Shown piece by piece: positions 42,301 through 54,300 of a stretch of DNA of 64,000 nucleotides (its first letter is position 1; every line of letters begins with the position of its first letter). Source of the stretch: Arcuatula senhousia (taxonomy: Eukaryota > Mollusca > Bivalvia > Mytilida > Mytilidae). Both the position numbers and the translations under genes were made by a program. The notes beneath the pieces are model-generated. The model was given only the letters and a program-made list of their open reading frames with translations. It was not told the origin of the DNA and made no database searches. The DNA is taken from positions 10,367,501 to 10,431,500 of the forward strand of contig OZ020307.1 in NCBI GenBank assembly GCA_963971305.1, given 5' to 3'.

Positions 42301-45300
42301 ATCCTTGAAAATTCACTTCCAATTGATGTATATAACTCATTTGTGAGCACATATTTTATCAAACACCAGAAAAGTGTGTATAGATTTTCATTTAAAAATG
42401 GGTCAACGACAGAAATTGCTGGATTTCGTTTAAAAGGAGGTATATGAGCCACAGACCTGAAATCAGATCCCACCTTATAGGAGCCCATGCTGATGCTTCA
42501 TACCAAGAAATATCAAGAAGCTGAGATAAGTAGTTGCTGAGAAAACTGCTACAAAAATTTTCTATTATTGGACATTAATGTCAAAAATTAACTAAGTCGG
42601 TAAACAGAAAGTTTGTATGCGACAGACCTGAAATTGTATCCCACCCTATGGGAGCCCATACTGATGCTGCATACCAAATATCAAGAGGCTGTGATTAGTA
42701 GTTGCTGAGAAAACTGTTACGAACATTTGCTATAATTGGACATTTATGCCAAAAATTAACTAAATTGGTAAACAGGAAGTAGGTGAGCAACAGACCTGAA
42801 ATCGAATCCCACCTTATGGAAGCCCATACTGATGCTGCATACCAAATATCAAGAAGCTGCGATTAGTAGTTGCTGCCAAAACTGTTACGAAAATTTTCTA
42901 TGATTGGACATTTATGTCAAAAATAAATTAAGTCGGTAAACAGGAAGTAGGTCAGCGACAGACCTGAATTAGTATCCCACCTTATGGGAGCCCATGCTGA
43001 TGCTGCATATTAAATATCAAGAGGCTGTGATTAGTAGTTGCTGAGAAAACTGTTACGAAAGTATTTTCCCCGCCCGCCCGACATTCACCATTTTATAACC
43101 CAGATTTTCACTAGTGAAATCCGGCCAAAAACCATTTCTGTACATTTTGAACATGCAATTATGAGTGAATAGAGGGTTTTATCTAATTTGAACTTTATTC
43201 ACACATCCCATGTTTTCATATTTACACACAATAATCTCCACATGTGCAAATTTTAAATCATGGTTTGTGTGAATAACCTTTCAATATGTTAGTTTGGTGT
43301 GGTCATACAAAATGTTTTGTTCAAACATAGGCCCCCTTTCAATTTCAAGATCTCTTATGTTTAATATGTTGCCTTGGTACATTCAGTTGTGTATAAGTTT
43401 CAGATTTATATTCTTTTTTTTTCGGTGTGTTACATGTATATGTGCGAAGTTTGTTATGATCATCAGGAGAGAGGATGGAAAAGAAGTATTTGTTGTATCT
43501 TTCTTCAAATTTCTTACTTAACGCATATACAAGCTTGCCTTTTGACATAGTATCATATTATTCCACACACGAATACATGAGTAAGTCCCATCCTTTTGAG
43601 CAGTTCAAGAATATGTTTGTTTAATGAACTCGGGCAAGTTTCATCAATACATTCCGCTGTTTAAGATGCTAATTTACTGTTATCATCAGAATCTTTGTAT
43701 AGATATAGGCAGTATTTTTTAGAAATTACAGAAATGGATATTGGATAACATGCTAATTCAGCCTTTGAGGCTATGATACCTTAGAGGCATACTTGTTAAC
43801 CCCGAATGGAATGGTTCACATGTGTGAAACCAGGTGTGACTTGAACAACTCACTCTCCATTGTTGATATGATTGGCATTTGATCAAGTTAACAGGGATGA
43901 TGCCAAACTCTCTGAATCAAACTCACTGTTCAAGGGGTCAATTTACACAAAAGGAATCTAACTCTGAATTTGAATTTAAAATCATTTTCATGATTTAAGG
44001 ATGTATCCTTCTGAGGGGTCAAAATTTTCTTAAATCAAGTTTTTTCCCAAACCTACATTTTTCAAAAGCTAAGACCCTGAGAAAATCAAATTTACCAACA
44101 AAAACAATATGTCCGTGTGCATTTTAGTTCGCTACAGCCATTTAAAAAGGGCCTATTTTGACAATTTTCCCAAAATTTCATAATTTTTGGCCTATTTTGA
44201 GGTAATTTTTTTTTTAAATAGCAAGTTTCAAAATCAAGTTTTTTCTCAAAGCCTCCATATTCATAGATGCCATGATTCTGAACAAATTTATCTTTTAAAA
44301 AGTACATGTCCGTGATGATATAAGAAAGTTTATTCCCAAAAATGTGCCTTTTTAGGTCATTTTCAAGACACCATAAAACCGGTAAAAATCAAGATTTTTC
44401 AAATTTTCTATCATACCAAAACCTCTAAACTCTCCATTTTTGTTTAAAATAATTGGACAAATATATCTTTTTGAATTTAGAAAAAAAATCATATGAATTG
44501 CATGCATATTTTGTTGGAAAAATGAATTTTACTACCCCTACCCTGAAATTGGCTAAATTCAGATTGGGACCAATGGTCATATTTGGCAAAAATTAAAATG
44601 TCTTAATTATCTCAAAAACTACTAATCGTATCTTCATAATTTTTTGACATAATTTAGATGGATCATCATTTGATATATATCCACCAAAAGTTATCAATTA
44701 TAAGGTATGGAAAAAAACAATTCACAAACAAGATTTCAACGAGACTGAAACCTCAGAAGAATACCCCCTTAAGGATACAGATTGATATGCATCATGAGCA
44801 AAAAGAAAAAGTTTGATTGATTAAACTATATTATATATAATATCAATATGCACAGGGGTGCAAAAAATGAATTGCAGTATTTCACTATAAACCAAAACTT
44901 TAGCAGAAGTTAATACAGTCATCACGTGCCAGTTTGATACCAAAACCCTTTACAGTTATTGTCACTTTTTGAGAAATTAAATTTTTCTGCCGCTGTGATA
45001 TCTGACCTGGTTTACCCCCAAATCAATAGAGTTCCTTCTCTTATCATGCTTTTGGTAATTAACAATATCCCAAAGTTTCATTAAATGTGGTTGACAACTT
45101 TTTAAGTCATGGTTCGGAAACCACTAATTCAAGAAATTTTCTAAAAAAATTCTACCGCTGTGACCTTGACCTTAAAAGGGATTTACCACCCAAATCAACT
45201 AATTCCTCCTCTTATCATATAGGTCTGTATCTCTTATGGAATGTAACAAAATCTCATTTTCATTTAAATCAGTTCAAAACTTTTTGGATTATTGCCTGGA

Positions 45301-48300
45301 ATTTACCACTAATGCAAGAAATTTTATAACGTTTTTTCTGTCGCTGCGAATTTGACCACAAGGGCTTGGTACAATTTGATTTGACCTTGAACGGATATAA
45401 TACCCAAAATCAATATGGTTCCTCCTCTTACTCGACTTTTAGGCATTTGCTCCAACCTGGTTAAAATAATTTGAGACCCTGGAGCTCAGCATATATTAGC
45501 AACTTTAATCAGAGGGTAGATTGTCTTCAGGGGAAAGAAACTTCATTCGAATGTACGATTAGCCGTGATTTACAGAGGGTGAAACACAGGGGCTTGTGTA
45601 CAGTAAAAAAATAAAAATCCCCCTATATACCGTATATAGGGGGATTTTTATTTTTTTTACTGTACACAAGCCCCTGTGGGTGAAAGTCCATCAGTAGCAG
45701 CACTTATCTTAACAGAGTTAAAGAACGAAGCAAAAGAAACCAAAAATCCGTTAATCGTCACTCTTACAGACGCTCAGAAAGCATTTGATGTTGTTTGGCA
45801 CTCTGGACTGATGCGAAAAATGCACCAAATTGGCATCTCAGGTGATAACTGGCTTTTATTTGTGGAATGGTACAAAGATCTCTCCTCAAAAATAAAGTGG
45901 AATGGACAACTGTCTGAAACGATACTGGAACACCAGGGTGTTCGCCAAGGAGGAGTCTGGTCCCCCACTGCCTATAAGGTCTTTGTAAACATGCTACTGG
46001 AACAGTTTGAAGCTAATGGTCTGGGCGCTCATCTTGGATCAGTCTACTGTGGAATACCTACTGTCGCAGATGATGTTACCTTGGTCTCATTCAATGTGCT
46101 GGAGATGCAAACTATGCTGGACGTCCTAGCTGACTATGCTAACAAACACAGATATATAATCAGCAGTCAAAAGTCATGCATCCTACAATATGGCCACAAG
46201 GCAAATCAACACTCCTGGTCACTTAATGGTGAAGAAGTGCAAACCACAAGTGCTAACATGATAACACCTCTAAATATGGAGTTCAGGAACTTGTTCCAAA
46301 CAGAATTCAGACGGCTAGGAAAACTGTCTATGCTTTAATGGGTGCAGGATTGCATGGGCTGAATGGTGTCAACCCAAGGACTTCTATCCATATAGTGAGA
46401 ATATATGTTGTTCCAATACTTCTGTATGGCCTCGATGCAGTGCGTCTGACAAAGACTGATGTGACCAAGCTAACACGGTACTTCACAAAACTGCTTCGAC
46501 AACTTCAACATCTTCCAGAAAGAACAGCAACCTGTGCAATATATATTCTCATTGGACAATTACCAATAGAAGCCGACTTACACACCCGTATTCTCACCCT
46601 TTTTGGCAATATCATAAGGAATGAAGGCTCAGTTGAACATGACATTGCAATCCGTCAACTTGCAGTCAAAGCTAAATCATCGAATAGCTGGTTCACAATG
46701 GTAACAGAACTCTGTGAGATGTATGATCTTCCGTCCCCTCATGATCTGATCAACGTACCACCAAATAAGCTAAAATGGAAGTCAACAGTCAAGAATGCAA
46801 TCTCTCACTTTTGGACCATTAAACTGAAGGAAGACGTAACAAAAAAATCAACCCTACAATTTCTGTCCGCTGAAAATTTCACATCAGGTGTACCTCACAA
46901 TGTTTGGAACAGTTGTAATACAGACTCTTATACTACAACAACTGCCTCAGTCAAAGCTAAAATTCTTTGTGGCACCTACCTTCTTCAGTCTACCCGTGCG
47001 AAATTTGACAGATCTGGTAAAACAAGCCCACTATGTAAAATGTGCCTTTATGAGCAGGAAGATGTCGAACACTTTATTTTACAATGTGATCCTCTCAGAA
47101 AAGACAAAGAATACTTCATAGGCAATATCAGAGACATTCTGTATAACACTCTAAAAAATGAATTAGCAAAAGAACTCCTCAACACAAAAAATCTGCTTCA
47201 ACTTATTATTGACTGTTAAAAATTCAGTTTTCTGGATGAGCATCTCAAAATGGACATAGAATGTGTAAGTCGAGGAATGTGCTATAGACTGCATCAGAAA
47301 AGAGCCAGTCTCCTGAACATAAACAATTGATCATATGAACATTAGTTTAGTGGCGAAGTTGTCATTTTGTGGCATAAAGTGTCAAGGAGTCATGTACATA
47401 GCCCCTATATGTTAATACTCTTGTCGTTTTTGAGTCTTCCCCATATGATGTTGAGGTGGGATTGTACAGACGTATACTAGCATTTATTCTACACCGTGTG
47501 GTGGTGCGCCTGGCATAGGCGGAATCTACAGATCATCAACAACAACAACGTGGCGTGCGGCTATTCGTACAAGATAAAATGCACAGGAGGTACTAATAGC
47601 GTATTGTTTCTGTATTGAACTTTTTTTTTAATAAAAACTAATGATTTCAATTTCGGTATTTTTTTGAATATGGTAAATTTTAAATTAAACATAATTCGGA
47701 TCTCCTGTACTTGGCGATCACAATACTGGTATACCAGTATTGTTAACAATACTGGAACAAAATTTTATTCCAGTATTGTATTCCAGTATTGTCTATTTTT
47801 ATAAAAAAAAAATATATGTATACATGTATAACTGTAGTATTGTGTTTTAGTCATGTACCAGTATTGTTATAATTGACACATATTCTGACATCAATATTAA
47901 ATTTGTGTATTTATGGTTTTGTTATTTGGCTTCTTCTTAAAATATGCAAGGCCGTAATAGAGGCAGAGGAGGCAGCTGCCTCCTCAGACAGTTTTCAAAA
48001 AAACAAAAAAAAAAACGACTACAAAAAAGGAAAATGGAAGATGGTTTCATGTCTATACTTCATGTTTGAATTAGTCTTTCAATGAAATCGGGTTGATTGA
48101 TCTATAATATTCTAATATTTATAAATAAAATTAAAAAAAGCTTTCATACCTAAATATAAGGTCTCATATGATAGCAGAAAGCTATAGATGATTGTTGGTG
48201 AAAATGTTGGTTAAAACGTTCAGGAGGTTTTACTGTGAAACCGTTCATAAGTGATAAGATTTTGGGCTCTGTCTTTTTCCCCCTAGTTAATAATTCTGGT

Positions 48301-51300
48301 CAAATTGGTAATATCTCTATCCCGGGGGGGGGGGGGTTACTCTGATGTTTTATGACGAGGATGTGCATTTGTTAGATTGAAATTGGTACCCAAATCTATG
48401 TCATAAAATCGTCAAAAACATACCCAAATCTATGTTATTAGCAAACAAATACCCATATCTATGTAACGAAATAAAAGTCAATACAGATTTTTTTTCATTT
48501 ATAAGAGCCTTATAAAATAAATTACAAGTCTCTTTCTTACTTTTAAATGACATCTTAACTTCATTAAGTATCCCAAAAACACAAAAGACCCAAGTCTATG
48601 GCACCTTTTCTGTTTTGACTATCATGCCTATGTAAGAAATAAAAAAATGGGTACCAAATCTATGTGTACTGCTTAAAAAAAATACCCAAATCTACGTAAA
48701 AAATTGTGAAAAATAGACCCATAAAAAATGCACATCCCGTATATTGGTATATAGGGAGTAACCCCCCCCCCCCCCGGGTATCTCTCCCAATCTACCAGCA
48801 TGACCTCCCTCTCAAGTTTATAAATAAATGACCATATAGTTTAAGTGTTAAAGTGGCCAATGTTAGATAAAAATCTTTTTTCTATATCCTCATACAATAT
48901 ATCGTAGTTTCGGATCTGTAATAAACTGCCACACTTCTTTGTCAGTCTATTTCTTTTACTGACTCGGTTGGTAGATTCGGTTTCTGTTTTATTCTGATGT
49001 CATGGCGTGTCTGCGAATTTTTGTTGTTGGTCTCATTATTAAGATTGTCGATTTTAAATCGCAACAGGTCTTCTTTGATGTTTGTCAGTGTATTCATTTC
49101 AGATGTTTAAAAGGGCAATGAAAAACTGTCCAAAGTCTAATATGTAAACAAGCTCTAGATGAATGACATTAGCACCATCGGATGGTGGGTCTTGTTTTGA
49201 ACAGCTTAGTTTCTAGTTTCCTTTTCGTTTGTATGTTTAAAATAATAAAAGCTCGATGTTGATGATTTTTGCAATTAAAACTTAGGAAAAGTGTATTAAG
49301 TGGATAACATTCAGCGCCTTTTCGTTTATCTTTTTTAAAACTACTATCTAAATTAATATTGAAAATGGTATCAGGATTTGCAAGAAAACTGGCCCCAGAC
49401 CCCCGCCTTCTGGTATTGCCTCCCCTTTCATCGGAGGCAATTTACGGCTTTGATATGTCATTTGTCTTTGCTGTTTTAAGGGGTTATATATTTAATTATA
49501 GTTAGTTATATCATAATGTGCATAAAATCAGAGGACAAAGTTCTTGTAAATAGTAAAACTAACTTAGTTTTCATAACTTTATTTCAAATATTGCACTTTT
49601 GCTTGATATCAGTATATTTAACACATTCCTTTCAATCAAATTTAATTTCTCAAGTGTTTGGCTTATAAATGCAATATCAACAAATAAGGTTGAATAATTA
49701 ATATGAAAACTATCCTTTGATCTTGATTGCTTTTTTGCAGACTGGCTTGGACAATTTCAATAGAACTAACCAATTGAAGATATGTGCATGTATTGTATTT
49801 TTCTTGAAAAGCCTCCTTATAGATGTACAATGCTAGGTATAGAAGTAGATAACAAGAGTAATCCAAACTTGTGTCCACAAACGAGACAAAAACTATCAAT
49901 ATTCTTTTGTCTTACATACAGAGAGAGACAAAAGAGCAACTGAAGCAACAACATGCAGCACAATTTTAAGATTGTTGGAGGACATAATTAATATTTACGG
50001 GATTAGGGGTAAACAATCATTTCTGTGGTCCCTATCTTTGGTCAGAAAGTGGTTGCCAAAACGGAAGCCAAGAACGTCAAATGTTTTTACCTTAATTTTT
50101 CAAGACAGAGAACAAAAACACCATAATGGGTCACCTTATAACAGCAGTACTGTTGTCAAGGATGGCCCAGAAAATGTTTTAAATGCTTTAATAAACACCT
50201 TCTAAATGGTAAAAAATATGTTCTAGATACAAACTACAAACATGTTCTACACAAAACCAATTTACTAGTATATAAGATTGACGTTTTCCAGCGACCCACA
50301 GATGGTCCATAACAGCAGGAAATTTTGAATAATTAAACCACTTATATATGTTACACCATGGAAGTAATATTGAGAAGGAACTACATCGACCAATTATCAC
50401 ATATTAGTTACCAGCAGAGCCTTCTACCAAAACTTTGGGATTTTATCTAATTAGCATTGTCTCAATAAGATTCCTTTGGTGACTATCTGCGTTAGCGCCA
50501 CTCCAATTCGTCATCTGGATTCTCTTATCGGACACGTGATTTATATCGAATTGGATGAAATTGCTAACCTTTAAAGAGCACCTGTAATTAATTACCATAG
50601 GTGGGACATCTACATCGTAAACTTGCGCTTTCAAATACGAATCGAATGGTGCAATAAACTTCAAAATCGGACAAAAATTATGGTCAATACAACTGTTTAA
50701 AAAAAGAATTTGTTGTAATTTCAAAAATGTTGCTTAATTTTAAATCACATTTAACCTGTGCTCCCGGTGACCTCCGATTACAAAAACATACGCTGTAAAA
50801 ATAGACACGACGCCGGTTCGATTGATACTAACGAGTATTTGGTCGGATGTGGTCGGATAATAGAGATTTTGATTGAAAATCGGCAAAAGTTGGAATTCAA
50901 AGCCTTAGGTTAAGTAGATTTTGAACTTTAAATGTTTTTAAGAGGAGTTAAGTGATTAAAGTAAAGTCAATTTATTCAAATAATTTGTATAAACATTTAT
51001 TCAATTATTTGAAGGTTTCTCTGCAAAACGAAAAATCTGCTACAAAAATGAAATGGTTTTTTTATTTAAGATTTTTTTGACAAGCTTGAAAATACGAAAA
51101 TCTGTATTATGAAAAACTAAACTTAATTTGCTTTTATGAGAATCTACAGATCCTACATTTGAACAAAACACAAATTTATTCATAAATAAAAAATGGTGTT
51201 ACATAACTATTCATATTATCATAGACCTGTATATTAAATATTGTACAGGTCTATGATACAATTTGTGCATTCACATTTAGTTAAATTTTCCAATATATTT

Positions 51301-54300
51301 TATTTAATTTCAGGATACCCCCTGGTTTAGCATTAACCCTTTTCAGCTGTTAAAACCCATGACAGAATAAAAAGGATTTGATAAAACTTTGTTAATCACT
51401 TCTTTATGACATATTTAAGACATCGATTAAAAGAAAATAGGGGGTTTGTGGGCAAAAAAACTAACCCTATTTTGATGGTAAAAACCAGAGGATTCCAAAA
51501 AAAAATTAAAGAAATCCAAAAACAAGACTAGCGAGCATCCTTAATAAAAAGTATTTATTTCAGACGCCCCCACCATCACAAAAAACACGATCGGGTACAT
51601 TTAATTTTTGATAAATTGTGGAGGTCTTTGTTTTCATTTGATTCTGGTCATTTCGCTAATATCCGTCGAAAATGGAACTTGCCGATAAGGTCAAAGCCGA
51701 TCGAGACATGCTGAGTGTGTATCTACATGACACGATTATTGTCAATTAACAGGATTCCGATAAGATAGGCGGTAACGCAGATAAACCGTTTCATCTGGCT
51801 TAGTGGTTCTTCCTTCTCAATATTACTTCCATGGTTACAGTAAAAGTGTATAATCAGGAAATATACATAATTCCTGAAATTTTCAGTAAATATGTATAAT
51901 TACTGGTCCCATTAGTAATCATACATAATAACTGAAATTTTCAGGAATTATGCATAATTACTAAAATATTGTGCAGTAATTATGTATAATTCCTAAAGAC
52001 AAATGAAATGGTATTAAACTTATTCTACTTTGTTTTAAAACATGTCAAGCAAAGGCATAACATTTATATTAGATTACACACATTTATTATTAATATTGGA
52101 TTTGGAAATATCTCCAGTTCTTATTGCGCAATGCGACGGATGTGATAATAATAGCAGGCAGGAACTGCTTACTCTTCATTCACTCTTATTACGACTACAG
52201 TTCGCATCAGTATAGTTTTTGTGTTTCCGTGTTTTATATGATGTGTTTTTTAGTCCTGCCCATGTTTGTGTTTACTGGTTTTGTCTCTACCCTTTCGGAT
52301 GCCCCATCGGTACCTCCGCTTCGTGCAAGTGTGGCACATTATTATGTTTAAGGATATCTTTAGATGACAATTCATTGCACATGTCTGTTTTTTCACCAAG
52401 AACGTTTGTTTGTTTTAAACCTGTTTTTACCATCGCATTCACATTTTGTGACCTTTTCCGGTTATTTAAAATTTCACTGAATGTCTCAAATTGCAAAAGA
52501 TATAAAATAATATTCTAAAAAATCAAATGGAAGTCGGATTACATTTAAACTATAAGCGTATTGGTATATTTGATAAAAATAAAGTGCACAGTAAAAGTAG
52601 TCCAGTCAATTTTATTTAGGGCTAGGCCGAATAGAAAATAAAGAGATGTGGAATAAGTGTACGCGACACAGCCCACAATTAAACGGCAATTTAGAAAAAC
52701 CACAATGGACAACCGCCAGCAGCCTTCAACGAGGCCATTTGGCACTGCTCGCGGTTATGCAATTGGCCCATGGTCTAAATAAGATGCATATAATTCAAAT
52801 CCAGCCCTGAAATAGTCACAGATAGACCCCCTTCTTAAACAAGGAACAGAAAACATCAAAAAGACAAGTACAAACGAAAGCTTTGTCAAGGATTCCTGGC
52901 TTAGGACAGGCACATGTAATATGTGGCGGGGTTAAACTAGTTTTTTGGGCCCAACCTTCCCCCATCAATATTCCTAGACAAAGCACAAAAACACAGGCGT
53001 TTGGGTCCAGGATTTCATTTTATAATAAATAACGTGTATATAAAAATTTTCATCTCGTCTATATACTATTTCCGTGGAAATAGTATAGAGATGAGATGAA
53101 AATTTTTATATATTCACGTTATTTATAATACAATAAAATCCTGGACCCAAACGCCTGTGAAATGTATTTGAATCATGTTCTATACAAATTTACTAAAATC
53201 AAATCGGTAAATTTGTATAAAAACCTCTTTAAAATGGTCAGAATTAGGAATTATATATATTTCCTAACCCATTTAGTAATAATACATATTTACTGAAATT
53301 TCAGGAATTATGTATAATTTCTCATTATACACTTATACTGTAACATATATATCCCATTCAGCTTTTCTTAAATACTTATATCATTTATTTTCGAAATTTG
53401 AAGCGATAAGGAAAGACAACAACTTGTCGCTCAATTTGCTTCAAGATTTAAAGAAACAATGTTTTATGACAATTTTAATGGGAGATATATAATTTCTACA
53501 TTTCCAATTTTGGGGTACATGTGATTTACACTCTCAGTTCAAAAGTAATCTCTCATAGGTGATCCGAACACCTTCGTTTCTATCCCTAAAAGCAAAATAT
53601 TCTCTCATAGGTGATCCGAACACCTTCGTTTCTAACCCTTAAAGCAAAGTAATCTCAGATAGGTGATCAGAACACCTTCGTTTCTATCCCTTAAAGCAAA
53701 GTGATCTCTAGTAGGTGATCCGAACACCTTTGTTTCTATCCCTTAAAGCAAAGTAATCTCTGATAGGTGATCAGAACACCTTCGTTTCTATCCCTTAAAG
53801 CAAAATGATCTCTCATAGGTGATCCGAACACCTTCGTTTATATCCCTTAAAGCAAAGTGATCTCTCATAGGTGATCCGAACACCTTCGTTTCTATCCATT
53901 AAAGCAAAGTTATCTCTCATAGGTGATCCGAACACCTTCGTTTCTATCCCTTAAAGCAAAATGATCTCTCATATGTGATCCGAACACCTTCGTTTATATC
54001 CCTTAAAGCAAAGTAATCAAACAGTGGCTCCAGTTCAATATAACCAACAAGTTCAATTTCATATATTTACGGCACCAGACAATGTGATATACCCTTTGGC
54101 AGTGAAAAGTTTCTCCATGGAAGAGAGCAAAGTAGTGGCCTGATGTATGCATGCTGAATAGATTTTATACTTTAAAATGTAAAAAAGGTATTTGACTTTG
54201 CTGAAAGAAATTTCATTTGTTATTTTCTTACAAACAAAGACAAATACCTTGTCGAAATTTACTACCAAAGACTAGGAGAAATCGACCCATAATCTGAGGC

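Noticed and set aside
45676..47219. LINE frames as host genes
   Set aside because: RT motifs, zinc knuckle, frameshift, and CAA tail identify a decayed retroelement.
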